From positions 1 through 41,021 of the forward strand of contig CAIQRS010000056.1 of assembly GCA_903874275.1 (NCBI GenBank): DNA of 41,021 nt. Direction: 5' to 3'. Within the stretch, counting starts at the first letter, position 1, and the number at the start of each line of letters is the position of its first letter. The notes under the pieces were generated by a model. The model was not told where the DNA came from. It saw only the letters and a program-made list of their open reading frames with translations, and made no database searches. The stretch comes from an uncultured Anaeromyxobacter sp. Its GTDB lineage: Bacteria > Myxococcota > Myxococcia > Myxococcales > Anaeromyxobacteraceae. Positions 11,436 through 20,673 of this stretch are shown here, piece by piece. A program made the translations under genes and the position numbers.

Positions 11436-12511
11436 TCGCCCCCCTCCCCGGCCGGACGGCTCCGGGCCTCGAGCCATGCCGAAACGACCGGGAAGACCTC
11501 GGCGGCGGCGTTGCGTCCGACGAGCAGGTCGGTGTGGCCGTAGTCGGCGGAGTGGCCGGCGTCGCGCCGGAACTCGACGTAGGTCCGGGGGCCGCCCCAT
11601 TTCTCGAAGCTGGTCCGCACCACCTCCGGGGGCGCGAGCGGATCGCGGGGCGCGGCCAGGAAGAGGGCCGGCTGGCGGCAGGAGGAGAGTCCGGCCCGGT
11701 AGTCGCGCTCCCCGTCCTCGGAGCGGCAGACGTCCTGGGTCACCCAGCCCGAGAGCTGCCGGAAGAGGGGGCCCGAGACGTCCTCGATCCCGTTGGCCAG
11801 CAGCCGCCGGAACACCGCCCGATCGACGTTGCGCCCGTTGATGGCGAGCTCGGCCGCGGGCGGGTAGGCGAACCCCGCCCAGGGCGCCACCATGGCGGCG
11901 AGCGTCCGGTTGAATCGGCCGTCCACCAGGGCCCCGCGCCGGAGGTAGCGGGCCACGCGTCCGTCCACGTCGAAGCTCATGGGGCCTGCGATGGAGACGA
12001 TGGCGGCGATCCGTTCCGGGTGGAGCTGGCAGGAGACCATCCCCGCCACCGCTCCCAGGCTGTGGCCGACCCAGAGAACCTGCTCCTCCCCGGTCTCCCG
12101 ACGGATGGCCTCGAGCGCGGCCGGGACGTCCTCGTTCACGTAGTGGTCGAAGCTCCAGGGGGGCGCGCCGTGGGGGGGGCGCCGGGAGTCGCCGTGGCCG
12201 CGCAGGTCGAGGGCGAAGGTCCGGAATCCCGCTTCCGCCAGGTGGGCGGCCAGCGAGACCGACGCCACGCCGGAGTCGAGCGCCCAGCGATTGGAGGCGA
12301 GGCCGTGGACGAGCAGCACGGGGGGGCGTCGCTCCGCCCCCCGTGGACGCCTTGTTCCCATCGCGAGCTGCCAGCCGTCGCGGGTCACGGCCCGGACGAT
12401 CCCGTCGTCCCGGATGGGCTCCCGGAGGCGGCGACTCCAGAATGCGTGGTGCCCGATCGCCAGCACCCCGAAGACCGCCGCGGCGGCAACGACGGCGAGC
12501 AGCCATTCCAT
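11432..12511 (-). CDS. Membrane-anchored alpha/beta hydrolase
   Basis: 359 residues. An N-terminal membrane segment (about 3-23) probably anchors the enzyme. The hydrolase fold shows the oxyanion loop LLVHGLASN (67-74), the RGHGDS motif (104-109), the nucleophile elbow GHSLG with S151, an acidic residue in APRDPLAPPE, and a late His in DAGHSADYGH. This is a complete catalytic triad for an esterase, lipase or acyltransferase; the substrate is unknown. It is transcribed divergently from glnB across 324 bases and translationally coupled to the MORN-repeat protein downstream. Confidence 0.9.
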   Translation of the reverse strand: MEWLLAVVAAAAVFGVLAIGHHAFWSRRLREPIRDDGIVRAVTRDGWQLAMGTRRPRGAERRPPVLLVHGLASNRWALDSGVASVSLAAHLAEAGFRTFALDLRGHGDSRRPPHGAPPWSFDHYVNEDVPAALEAIRRETGEEQVLWVGHSLGAVAGMVSCQLHPERIAAIVSIAGPMSFDVDGRVARYLRRGALVDGRFNRTLAAMVAPWAGFAYPPAAELAINGRNVDRAVFRRLLANGIEDVSGPLFRQLSGWVTQDVCRSEDGERDYRAGLSSCRQPALFLAAPRDPLAPPEVVRTSFEKWGGPRTYVEFRRDAGHSADYGHTDLLVGRNAAAEVFPVVSAWLEARSRPAGEGGE

Positions 12512-12570
12512 TGAGAGAAGGATCTACCGCAAGGACGGGCTGGGGCACCGTGAAATCCCCCGCTGCGCGG

Positions 12571-12586
12571 TGGCCCGCCGGTTGCA
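12571..12586 (+). promoter_or_regulatory. Sigma-54 promoter candidate upstream of glnB
   Basis: TGGCCC-GCCGG-TTGCA. This matches the -24/-12 consensus TGGCAC-N5-TTGCA at all positions but one, with the invariant GG and GC at the correct 12-base register. It would start transcription about 240 bases before the glnB GTG, leaving a long leader that carries the shared hairpin. An NtrC-type activator is encoded in the same cluster. Confidence 0.55.
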
Positions 12587-12712
12587 GCCATCCCTTCCCG
12601 TTGTCCGACGCCGGCGCAACCGAGGGGGGCTCCTCCTTGGTCGAAGACGGCGGGCATGCTTTCGATGCATGGTCGCGGGGCCGGGTGACTGTCCGGAAAG
12701 CGAGCAGATGCA

Positions 12713-12730
12713 AGCCCGGTTTCCGGGCAG
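12713..12730 (+). repeat. 18-bp hairpin element shared by glnB and glnA upstream regions, copy 1
   Basis: AGCCCGGTTTCCGGGCAG, with a perfect stem GCCCGG/CCGGGC around TTT. It differs by one base from the copy upstream of glnA (23608-23625). It lies 106 bases before the glnB start. It has no following T-run, so it is not an obvious intrinsic terminator; a protein-binding or RNA-leader role is inferred. Confidence 0.55.
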
Positions 12731-12774
12731 AAGCGGATGAGGGCATCAACGCCGAGCCGGGCGGTCCCCGGCGC

Positions 12775-13174
<400 letters not shown>

Positions 13175-13207
13175 CGCCGGCTTCCCGGCAACGAGAGGGG
13201 GGGCGCC

Positions 13208-14266
13208 GTGTCCCGAGCCGGAAAGGCCACGCCGCTCCCGGCGGCGCTGGCTCGCGGTGCGATCGATTCCATCGGTGACCCGGTCCTCCTGGTCGGGCCG
13301 GACGGTGGGCTCCTGCACCTCAATCCAGCCGCAGAGGAGCTCTTCGACCGCAGCCGCGATCGGTCGGTGGGGCTCCCCGTGCGAGCCCTTCCCGGGGGGG
13401 CGCCGCTCGAGGCGCTCGCCGAGCGGGTCCGGCGCGCCCAGGAGGCCACCGGGGCCGATTTCGTGAGCCCGCGCGACCCGTCGGCCCACCTTCAGCTGGA
13501 GGCCTCCCCGCTCTTCGACGGCGCGGCCTGCGCGGGCACGGTGCTCGTCGTCCGGGCCCGCAGGAACGGGGAGCGGCACCTCGACTTCGAGGCGCTCGCG
13601 GCCGGGCTCGCGCACGAGATCAAGAATCCCCTCGCCGGCCTGCAGGGCTCGGCAGAGCTGCTGGCCCGCGAGGCCGACGGCGCGGCCCGCGAGTACGCGC
13701 TCGTGATCGCGAAGGAGGCCCGCAGGGTGGACGGCCTCGTCCGCGAGCTGCTCGACCTGGCCCGCCCGGCCACGCTCCTGTCCGGCCCGGTGAACATCCA
13801 CACCGTGCTGCGCGACGTGATGCTGATCGCGAAGGGGCTCCCCGGCGGCGACCGGATCCTCTTCTCGCAGCGCTTCGACCCGTCCCTCCCGGCGATCCTG
13901 GGGGACCAGGAGAAGCTCACCCAGGTGGTGCTGAACCTGCTCCGCAACGCCGTGGAGGCGGTCCGCGAGACGCCGGGGGCGGAGGTGTCGATGGAGACGG
14001 GGGTCGCGCCGGTCCGGCTTCGCCAGTCGGGGGGGAGGACGGCCACGCTGGCCCGGATCGCCGTGGTCGACAACGGACCGGGCATCCCGGAGTCGATGCT
14101 GGGGCGGCTCTTCACGCCGTTCGCAACCTCCAAGGCGCAGGGAACGGGGCTCGGGCTGGCCGTTTCGCGCCGGATCGTCGAGGCCCACGGCGGGCGGATC
14201 GAGGTCCGCAACCGCCCCACTGGGGGCGCCGAGGCGGCGGTCTTCGTGCCCCTCGTCCAGGGTTGA
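13208..14266 (+). CDS. glnL: NtrB-like sensor histidine kinase (GlnL family)
   Basis: 352 residues, no membrane segments. An N-terminal PAS-like domain (about 15-115) is followed by a HisKA dimerisation domain with phospho-accepting H136 in [10 protein letters not shown]. The HATPase_c domain follows, with N box [11 protein letters not shown]1 box VDNGPGIP, and G2 motif [18 protein letters not shown]. This is the cytosolic NtrB architecture, and PII next door and the NtrC-like regulator downstream support the assignment. By family role it phosphorylates NtrC under nitrogen limitation and dephosphorylates it when PII is bound. The GTG start follows GAGAGGGGGGG. Confidence 0.9.
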   Translation: MSRAGKATPLPAALARGAIDSIGDPVLLVGPDGGLLHLNPAAEELFDRSRDRSVGLPVRALPGGAPLEALAERVRRAQEATGADFVSPRDPSAHLQLEASPLFDGAACAGTVLVVRARRNGERHLDFEALAAGLAHEIKNPLAGLQGSAELLAREADGAAREYALVIAKEARRVDGLVRELLDLARPATLLSGPVNIHTVLRDVMLIAKGLPGGDRILFSQRFDPSLPAILGDQEKLTQVVLNLLRNAVEAVRETPGAEVSMETGVAPVRLRQSGGRTATLARIAVVDNGPGIPESMLGRLFTPFATSKAQGTGLGLAVSRRIVEAHGGRIEVRNRPTGGAEAAVFVPLVQG

Positions 14267-14308
14267 AGCCGCTCCCGGGTGGGCCTGCCCCGGAACCGGT
14301 CATGCCAT

Positions 14309-14325
14309 CTGCCCACGGAACGGGC
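14309..14325 (-). repeat. Degenerate, inverted copy of the glnB/glnA hairpin element before ntrC
   Basis: On the minus strand it reads GCCCGTTCCGTGGGCAG. It has the same 17-base length and the same outer arms GCCCG...GGGCAG as the copies before glnB and glnA, but a different centre. GC-rich hairpins arise easily by chance, so relatedness is weak. It lies about 12 bases before the ntrC start, in a 70-base gap. Confidence 0.25.
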
Positions 14326-14336
14326 ATAAGGGGTGC

Positions 14337-15788
14337 ATGACCGAGGCGGAAATGCGCAAGGTACTCATCGTCGACGACGAGCCCTCGGTCCGCTTCGTCC
14401 TCGCCCGCACCTGCGAGCGGGCGGGCGCCCCCCACATCGAGGCGGGGAGCGCCGAACAGGCACGGGAGGAGCTGGCCCGCCACGGCACCGGTCGCCACGG
14501 GGGAATCGGGCTGGTGCTGCTCGACGTGCGCCTCCCCGGCGACGACGGCTTCACGCTCCTCAGCGAGCTCTCCGGCCACAGCGACTCGCCCTTCATCGTG
14601 GTCATGACGGCCGAGGACACGATGCGCTCGGCCGTCGAGGCCATGAAGCGGGGCGCGGCGGACTACCTGGGCAAGCCTTTCGACCTGGCCCGCGTCGAGC
14701 GCATCGTCCGGGACCTCGCCATCGGCCCGGAGCCCGACCACGACGAGCGCCCCGAGCAAGGAGCACGCCCCCCCGAGCCGGAGCGCAGGCGCGACGGCGC
14801 CCCGATCGAATCGCTCATCGGCCGCTCCCCGGCCATGGTCGATGTCTTCAAGGAGATCGGGCGGGTGGCCCGCACCGAGATGACGGTGACGCTGATGGGC
14901 GAGAGCGGAACGGGCAAGGAGCTCGTGGCCCGCGCCGTCCACTCCAACTCGGCGCGCGCCCGCGGCCCGTTCATCACCGTCAACATGGCCGCCATCCCGC
15001 GCGACCTCATGGAGAGCGAGCTCTACGGCCACGAGCGGGGCGCCTTCACCGGCGCCGCCGAGCGGCGTCCGGGCAAGTTCGAGCTTGCCGGCGGCGGCAC
15101 CCTCTTCCTCGACGAGATCGGCGAGATGCCGGTCGAGCTGCAGGCCAAGCTCCTCCGGGTGCTCCAGGAGCGGGAGATCGACCGGGTGGGCGGCTCCCGC
15201 CCGCTCCCGGTGGACGTCCGCATCGTGGCCGCCACCAACGCCGACCTTTCCCGGTCGGTGGAGGAGGGGCGCTTCCGCCGGGACCTCTTCTACCGGCTCG
15301 CGGTGGTGCCCATCCGGCTCCCGCCCCTGCGCGAGCGGGACCACGACGTCATCCTGCTGGCCCGCCACTTCGCCGCCAAGTACGGGGAGCAGCTGCGGGG
15401 AAAGGCGCTCACGCTGGCCCGCGACGCCGAGCCCCTGCTCCTCGCCCACTCCTGGCCCGGCAACGTCCGCGAGCTGCAGAACGTGATCCAGCGGGTGCTG
15501 CTCGCCCTGCCGGGTACCCGCATCACCGCCCGCGACCTCGGTCCGCTCCTGCCTGCCGGCGCCGTCCGGGAGAAGGGGCTGACCGGCTTCGTCGAGGGCT
15601 TCCTCGATGGTCCCGAGCCGGAAGGGGGGCGCTACCAGTCGGCGCTCGCCGCCCTGGAGGCCCCCCTCATCTCCGCGGCCATGGACCGCACCAAGGGCAA
15701 CCAGCTCAAGGCGGCGGAGCTGCTCGGCATGAACCGCAACACGCTGCGCGAGCGCATGCGGGCCCTCGGTCTGAAGCCCCGGGACTGA
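14337..15788 (+). CDS. glnG: NtrC-like sigma-54-dependent response regulator
   Basis: 483 residues. The receiver domain (about 7-125) has the phosphorylation site D63 in [10 protein letters not shown] and acidic pair VDDE. The AAA+ domain has the Walker A GESGTGKE, the sigma-54-contacting GAFTGA loop, the Walker [14 protein letters not shown] and an arginine-finger region FRRDLFYRL. The C-terminal Fis-type helix-turn-helix is [26 protein letters not shown] at 14337 follows AAGGGG. It should activate sigma-54 promoters such as those proposed before glnB and glnA. It converges on the DUF5666 gene, 19 bases away. Confidence 0.93.
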   Translation: MTEAEMRKVLIVDDEPSVRFVLARTCERAGAPHIEAGSAEQAREELARHGTGRHGGIGLVLLDVRLPGDDGFTLLSELSGHSDSPFIVVMTAEDTMRSAVEAMKRGAADYLGKPFDLARVERIVRDLAIGPEPDHDERPEQGARPPEPERRRDGAPIESLIGRSPAMVDVFKEIGRVARTEMTVTLMGESGTGKELVARAVHSNSARARGPFITVNMAAIPRDLMESELYGHERGAFTGAAERRPGKFELAGGGTLFLDEIGEMPVELQAKLLRVLQEREIDRVGGSRPLPVDVRIVAATNADLSRSVEEGRFRRDLFYRLAVVPIRLPPLRERDHDVILLARHFAAKYGEQLRGKALTLARDAEPLLLAHSWPGNVRELQNVIQRVLLALPGTRITARDLGPLLPAGAVREKGLTGFVEGFLDGPEPEGGRYQSALAALEAPLISAAMDRTKGNQLKAAELLGMNRNTLRERMRALGLKPRD

Positions 15789-15807
15789 CCGCCCCGGGGC
15801 TGATCCC

Positions 15808-17280
15808 CTAAAGGCTTCCCTCGATCTCGATCTGCTCGGCCGTGAAGGTCGTTCCCGTCATCGGAACGCGGCTGCGGGCCTTCACGACCGTGCGCGGCAC
15901 CACCACCAGGTCGAAGAAGGCCGGGGCGGAGATGGCGGCGTCGGAGGAGTCGCGGTACTCGGTGCCGGCGCCCGCCTGCAGGGTGATCCCCAGGATGGTG
16001 AGCCGCCCGGCCGGAACGTCCTTCGAGGAGGCCGGTCCCTGGAGGACGAGCCGGTCGTCGTTGGTGGACTCGACCCGGGTCGCCACGATCTCGCCGGCCG
16101 TTCCGGGAACACCGCGGACCTCGACCGGGCCCGCACCGATGGTGGTCAGGTCGAGCGAGGCCCCGCCGCCCGAGGACTTCCACTCGGTCCAGGCGTCGGT
16201 GCGAACGGTGAGCCCGAGGAGCTGGAAGGACCCCTGGCGTGCGCTCGTGGAGGTGACGCCCGAGACCGGACCCTGGAGCCGCAGGCTGGCGCGGAAGGAG
16301 ACCTTGGCCGCCTGGAGCACGCCGGCGGCGTCGAGCCTTCCCTCCGCCTCGACCTTGACTCCGGGTGCGATGTCGCCGGGGACGCCGTTCTCCCAGCGGG
16401 TCGTGGCGGAGGTCGCGACGGCCTGCCCCTCGACGACGAACTGGACCGACGAGCCGCTGGTGACGATGCCTTCGACCTCGACCTCGGCCTGCGCTCCGCC
16501 CAGCTTCGCGTTCTCGAGCTGGACGGCGGTGGCGGCGAGCGCCCCGGCCACCGGGGCGGCGGCTGCCCGCACCTCGACGTAGGAACCGTCGACGACGCCG
16601 GCCGGGATGGAGGCGCCGACCCCGAGCGTCACCGCGTAGCTGGAGGCCGCGTCGGGCGTGACCTTGAGGGTGAACTTGCCGGCCGCGCGATCGAGGTCGG
16701 AGACGAACCCCTTCACCTCGAAGTCCTCGGCCGAGCCGGTCTCCTTCTCGACGCGGGTGGCCCGGAAATGACCGGTGGCGGTGGCGTGGCCGTGGACGCG
16801 AACCCGCTCGCCCACCGCGACCGACCCGAGCCGGTTCAGGCGATCCTCGAACTCGGTGGCGTGCTCCACCTCCACCTCGTGGCCGCCGACCCGGAGCACG
16901 CTTCCACCCTTGTCGTCCACCTTGCCGCGCAGCACGTGATGGGCCTCGACCTCGGTGGCCCGCCCCGTGCCGGCGGCGTCGTCCTTGGAGCCCTTCACGG
17001 TGACCACCATGCCGACCTTGAGCTCCGACTCGGGGCGCCCGGGGTTGTCGTCGATCCGGATCTGAGCCGTGGAGACGTCGAAGGCGATCCCGTTCACGGT
17101 CAGGCCGCCGCCCGCGGTGACGACCCCGCGGCTGGTGGCGGTGGAGCCCCCCCCGCCGCCACCCCCGTCGGGCGTGGCCGGGTCGGGAGAGGACCCGCCA
17201 CAGGCGGCGACGACGAGCGTGGCGGCGAGGAGGAGAGGAAACTCGAAGCCTGCGAGGTCACTGCGTCGGAGGGAGGTCAT
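15808..17280 (-). CDS. DUF5666-type repeat lipoprotein A
   Basis: 490 residues. The lipoprotein signal ends with lipobox VAAC (Cys 27), then a Gly-rich linker. The rest is a chain of small beta domains of the DUF5666 type, marked by recurring pieces such as GVVTAxxxLTVNGIxF, VRGxVxD, GERVRVHG and VKVEAEGRLDAAGVLxAxKV. I judge roughly five units. Function is unknown; such proteins are predicted surface or periplasmic lipoproteins. It is a full-length paralogue of the next gene. ATG 17278-17280 overlaps the stop of its paralogue (ATGA). It is the last gene of the sigma/caspase block and converges on ntrC. Confidence 0.85.
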   Translation of the reverse strand: MTSLRRSDLAGFEFPLLLAATLVVAACGGSSPDPATPDGGGGGGGSTATSRGVVTAGGGLTVNGIAFDVSTAQIRIDDNPGRPESELKVGMVVTVKGSKDDAAGTGRATEVEAHHVLRGKVDDKGGSVLRVGGHEVEVEHATEFEDRLNRLGSVAVGERVRVHGHATATGHFRATRVEKETGSAEDFEVKGFVSDLDRAAGKFTLKVTPDAASSYAVTLGVGASIPAGVVDGSYVEVRAAAAPVAGALAATAVQLENAKLGGAQAEVEVEGIVTSGSSVQFVVEGQAVATSATTRWENGVPGDIAPGVKVEAEGRLDAAGVLQAAKVSFRASLRLQGPVSGVTSTSARQGSFQLLGLTVRTDAWTEWKSSGGGASLDLTTIGAGPVEVRGVPGTAGEIVATRVESTNDDRLVLQGPASSKDVPAGRLTILGITLQAGAGTEYRDSSDAAISAPAFFDLVVVPRTVVKARSRVPMTGTTFTAEQIEIEGSL

Positions 17281-18803
17281 GGGGTGTTTCCCTCGATCTC
17301 CAGCTCCTCGGCGGTGAAGGTGGCGCCCGAGAGTGCCGCCGCGTCCCGGCCGCGGGCCTTCACCACGCTCTGGTCCGGGGTCACGGCGTCGAAGAAGGCC
17401 GCCGCGGTGAGCGAGCCGTCGTCCATCGCGCGGAACGAGGCCGCGCCGCCCGCCTGGACGGTGATCCCGAGGATGGTGATGGTCCGTGCCACGGTGTCCT
17501 CGGCCGAGACCGGCCCCTGGAGGATGATGCGATCGTCGTTGCGCGGCTCGACGCGGGTGGCGATCACGTCGATGCCGTTGCGGGCACGGTAGCCGCGGAC
17601 CTCCACCGGCGCGGTGCCGAGGTTGGAGAGCGAGATGCCGCTTCCCCTCCCCGACGACTTCCACTCGGTCAGTGCGTCCACGTGGACGGTGAGCCCGAGG
17701 ACCTGGAAGGTGCCCACGCCCGGGGCGATCTCCGAGGCGCTCGAAGGGGCTGCCTGGAGCCGGACGTTCCAGCGGAAGGAGACCTTGCGGGCGACGAGGA
17801 TTCCCCCTGCATCGAGGGTTCCCTCGGCCTCGACCTTCACTCCGGGGAGCAGGTCCGCGGGGAGGCCGTTCTCCCACGTGGTGGTCGCCGACGTGGTGAC
17901 CGCCTGGGCGCCGATGGAGAAGGCCGTCGCGCTTCCGCCCGTCACCAGCCCCTCCACCTCGACCTCGTCGTTCTCCGCGCCGATCCGGTCGTCCTCGAGC
18001 TCGACCGCGGTGGCGGTGATGGCGCCGGCGGCGGGCTTCGCGGCCGCGCGGACCTCGACGAAGGAGCCGTCCTTCATCCCGACGGGCAGCGAGGCGCCGG
18101 CGGCGAGCGCGACCTGGTAGAGGTCGGCGCCGTCCGGCGTCATCCGCAGCGCGAAGGTCGGAGGCACGGCGGTGGCGGCCAGGCCCGCGACGAACCCCTT
18201 CACCTCGAAGTCCTCGTGGCTGCCCGCCTCCTTCTCGATGCGGGTGGCCCGGATCGAGCCGGTCGCGGACCGATGCCCGGAGACGCGGACCCGTTCCCCG
18301 GGCTGGATCGAGTCCTCGCGGCGGGTCTCGTCCTCGAACTCGGTCTCGTCCTCGATCTCGACCTGGTGGCCGCCGACACGCATCCGGTTGCCGCCCTTGT
18401 CGTCCACGATGCCGCGCAGGTCGTCGTCGAAGGAGACGATCGCGGCGCGCCCGGCGCGACCGTGGATCTCGCCGCGGACCCGGACCACCTGCCCCTTGCG
18501 CAGCTCGGACTCGGTCCGCTTCTCCCCCTCGACCCTGACCTCGGCGGTGCCGGTGTCGAAGCGGACGCCATTCACGGTGAGTGGCGAGAGGGCGGTGACC
18601 ACCCCCCGCGATCCGGCGGTGAGAGCCGCCGTCCCGGTGGGGCCCGTCGCGCCTGTGGGTCCGGTCGTGCCCGTCGGCCCGGTCGTGCCCGTCGTTCCGG
18701 TGGTACCGCTGGATCCGCCGACGCCGGTGGACGTGCCACCGCAGGCCGTGAGGAGTGCCGCTGCCAGGAGACCGATCGAGTGATTCCACTTCGTGCCGTT
18801 CAT
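17277..18803 (-). CDS. DUF5666-type repeat lipoprotein B with collagen-like stretch
   Basis: 508 residues from ATG at 18801-18803, preceded by GGAG at good spacing; an in-frame upstream extension is rejected because it would bury the signal peptide. Lipobox LTAC gives lipidated Cys 21. Residues about 33-59 are nine G-x-x triplets (GTT, GPT, GAT types), a collagen-like stalk. Then come DUF5666-type beta domains that align with lipoprotein A throughout, including VKGFVxxL, SxVEVRAAA, WENGxPxDxxPGVKVEAEG and ILGITxQAG. The two probably arose by tandem duplication, with the collagen-like stalk only here. A candidate promoter and a perfect palindrome lie just upstream. Confidence 0.85.
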   Translation of the reverse strand: MNGTKWNHSIGLLAAALLTACGGTSTGVGGSSGTTGTTGTTGPTGTTGPTGATGPTGTAALTAGSRGVVTALSPLTVNGVRFDTGTAEVRVEGEKRTESELRKGQVVRVRGEIHGRAGRAAIVSFDDDLRGIVDDKGGNRMRVGGHQVEIEDETEFEDETRREDSIQPGERVRVSGHRSATGSIRATRIEKEAGSHEDFEVKGFVAGLAATAVPPTFALRMTPDGADLYQVALAAGASLPVGMKDGSFVEVRAAAKPAAGAITATAVELEDDRIGAENDEVEVEGLVTGGSATAFSIGAQAVTTSATTTWENGLPADLLPGVKVEAEGTLDAGGILVARKVSFRWNVRLQAAPSSASEIAPGVGTFQVLGLTVHVDALTEWKSSGRGSGISLSNLGTAPVEVRGYRARNGIDVIATRVEPRNDDRIILQGPVSAEDTVARTITILGITVQAGGAASFRAMDDGSLTAAAFFDAVTPDQSVVKARGRDAAALSGATFTAEELEIEGNTP

Positions 18804-18841
18804 GTCCGCTCCGTTCGGGGAGAATTGGGTGCCATCCTTCT

Positions 18842-18860
18842 GGGCAAGTGACACTTGCCC
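18842..18860. promoter_or_regulatory. Perfect 19-bp palindrome before the DUF5666 pair
   Basis: GGGCAAGTGACACTTGCCC, arms of nine with one central base. It overlaps the proposed -10 box of the ECF-type promoter. A one-base loop is sterically poor for a hairpin terminator and no T-run follows on either strand, so an operator is the better reading. Confidence 0.45.
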
Positions 18861-18876
18861 TGGACGGCACGGGACA
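18848..18876 (-). promoter_or_regulatory. Candidate ECF-sigma promoter for the DUF5666 lipoprotein pair
   Basis: On the minus strand TGTCCCGT (18876-18869), 15 bases, TGTCAC (18853-18848). The same two boxes, with 16 bases between them, precede the ECF sigma gene (23502-23473). The start codon is 45 bases further on. The match was found by comparing the two upstream regions of the same cluster. Confidence 0.5.
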
Positions 18877-18902
18877 TTTCTCTTGCGGCGGAGCCGGGCG
18901 AA

Positions 18903-20672
18903 TCAGCGCCCGGAGAGGAAGGTGGGCGTGTTCACGGTCGCGCCAGGCTGCCCGGTGCCGGTCTGGCCGCGGTCGTTCGCGCCCCAGCACTGCACGGACC
19001 CGTCGGTGAGGAGCGCGCAGGCGTGGTTGCCGCCGGCGGCGACCGTGTTCGCGGTCCCGACCAGGCCGGTGAGTGTCACGTCCACCTTGCCGGTCGCGGT
19101 GGGAGCACCGGTGAGCTGGCTCTGCCCGTTCGCGCCGAAGCACTTGATCGTGGCCGAACCCGGCTCCAGCGCGCAGGCGTGGGCGCGCCCCGTGGCGACG
19201 AGCCCCGGGGAGAACCCGCCGCCGAGCGAGGGGGCGACCGGCGCGAGCTGGATCACCGGAGGTGGGGGCGAGGTGGTCACCTGCCCCTCGCCGTTGTCCC
19301 CCCAGCAGAGGAGCTGCGGCGTCGCCCCTGCGATGGCGCAGGAGAAGGCCTGGCCTGCCGCGAGGAAGGCCGCCGTGGGGAGCCCGGAGACGGCACGCGG
19401 GAGGCTGCTCTGCGCGGTGCTCCCGTCGCCCAGCTGCCCGGATCCGTTCGCGCCCCAGCAGGCGAGCCCGCCCGGTCCGGCCGCGCAGGTGTGCCGCTCC
19501 CCGGCCGCCAGCGCCGAGGCGGTGGCCACGCCGGAGACCGCGCGCGGGATGCTGCTCTGGGCCGTGCTCCCGTCCCCGAGCTGGCCGGAACCGTTGGCTC
19601 CCCAGCAGACGAGCCCGCCCGAACCGACCGCGCAGGTGTGGCCGAAGGGGGCGGGGGGGGAACCGCCCACCCCGCCGCCGGCGGCGATGGGAAGCGGCGC
19701 CGACGCGGAGACCGGCGCGGCCACCCCGGCGACCCCGGGGACCAGGACCGGCGTGGTGGAGAACGGCCCGGCCACGCCGGAGCCCAGTTCACCAGTGGTG
19801 TTGTCGCCCCAGCACCAGACCTGGCCGCCGGGGGAGAGGACGGCGCAGGCATGGGCCCATCCGGTCGCGAGCGCGACCGCCCGGGCCGGGGCGGGGGGAA
19901 GCCCGATCACCCTCCCCGGAACGGGCCGGAAGGTGGTCGAGCCGTCGCCGAGCTGCCCGCGGTCGTTGGCGCCCCAGCAGCTCACGCGGCCGTCGTCGAG
20001 CAGCGCGCAGCCAAATTCGCCACCGGCAGCGACCGCCGCGCCCCTGCAGCACCCGCCGTCGCAGCGCAGGAAGCCCGGGTTGCAGGCGAAGGCGCAGGCG
20101 CTCCCCTCGCAGAGCGGCGAGGCGTTGGGTGGAGCGGCGCAGGCGAGGCAGGCCGCGCCGCAGTGGGCGGCGTCGCCGTCGGCGAAGCACGAACCGCCGC
20201 AGGCGTGGTTGCCGGCGTCGCAGGCGAGGGTGCACGTCCCGGCGCCGAGGGCCGGCCCGGGCTGGCATACCCCGCGACCGGGACCGGTGGTGGGCCCCAC
20301 GCACGGCTCGCAGGTGGTCCCGCAGGAGAGGTCGTTCTCCACCTGGCAGGAGGCGGCGCCTCCGGGCGGAGCCGCGCACAGGCGTGCCGGGCTGTTGCAG
20401 CTGAAGCCACAGGCCCCCTGCACGCAGGCCGGGCTCGCGCTGGCTGGCGGGACGCAGGTCACGCAACCGCCGCCGCACTTGAGGAGGTCTCCCTGGCAGA
20501 CGTAGTCGCAGGCGCCGCCGGGGTTGCACACCGGGCTGCCGCCCGCGGGTGCGGTGCAGGAGCAGGTGGACGGGACGAGGCTCGCCCCGTCCTCGTCGAC
20601 GAGCGTCCTCGTGCAGGCGGGGGTCGCGAGCGCCGCGGCGACGAGGAGGGAGAGGAGCGGGGCGTTTCGCAT
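18903..20672 (-). CDS. Cys-rich exported protein with seven RCC1-type beta-propeller repeats
   Basis: 589 residues. Signal peptide with a non-canonical lipobox ATPAC (possible lipidated Cys 20). Residues about 37-210 are Cys-rich (over 25 Cys) in C-x-x-GxC and CGGxCxxC patterns, probably disulfide-bonded. Residues about 213-589 hold seven RCC1-type units, each with a xxHxCAL...CWGANxxGQLGDGST pattern. Seven blades close a complete propeller. Such proteins are common on myxobacterial surfaces; partners are unknown. It starts one base after the caspase-gene stop. Its own stop is followed by 99 bases carrying a new promoter candidate. Confidence 0.88.
   Translation of the reverse strand: MRNAPLLSLLVAAALATPACTRTLVDEDGASLVPSTCSCTAPAGGSPVCNPGGACDYVCQGDLLKCGGGCVTCVPPASASPACVQGACGFSCNSPARLCAAPPGGAASCQVENDLSCGTTCEPCVGPTTGPGRGVCQPGPALGAGTCTLACDAGNHACGGSCFADGDAAHCGAACLACAAPPNASPLCEGSACAFACNPGFLRCDGGCCRGAAVAAGGEFGCALLDDGRVSCWGANDRGQLGDGSTTFRPVPGRVIGLPPAPARAVALATGWAHACAVLSPGGQVWCWGDNTTGELGSGVAGPFSTTPVLVPGVAGVAAPVSASAPLPIAAGGGVGGSPPAPFGHTCAVGSGGLVCWGANGSGQLGDGSTAQSSIPRAVSGVATASALAAGERHTCAAGPGGLACWGANGSGQLGDGSTAQSSLPRAVSGLPTAAFLAAGQAFSCAIAGATPQLLCWGDNGEGQVTTSPPPPVIQLAPVAPSLGGGFSPGLVATGRAHACALEPGSATIKCFGANGQSQLTGAPTATGKVDVTLTGLVGTANTVAAGGNHACALLTDGSVQCWGANDRGQTGTGQPGATVNTPTFLSGR
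19386..19641 (-). repeat. Near-identical adjacent RCC1 units (direct DNA repeat)
   Basis: Two stretches of about 109 bases, 19386-19494 and 19533-19641, are highly similar at DNA level with a period of 147 bases (49 residues). They encode the paired GLVCWGANGSGQLGDGST and GLACWGANGSGQLGDGST units. This suggests recent blade duplication or homogenisation inside the propeller. Confidence 0.6.
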
Positions 20673-20673
20673 C

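Noticed and set aside
15789-15807. Terminator between ntrC and the convergent DUF5666 gene
   Set aside because: GCCCCGGGGC is palindromic but has no loop and no T-run; the gap is only 19 bases.
19386-19641. Periodic repeats considered as a CRISPR array
   Set aside because: They are in-frame, 147 bases apart and encode RCC1 propeller blades.
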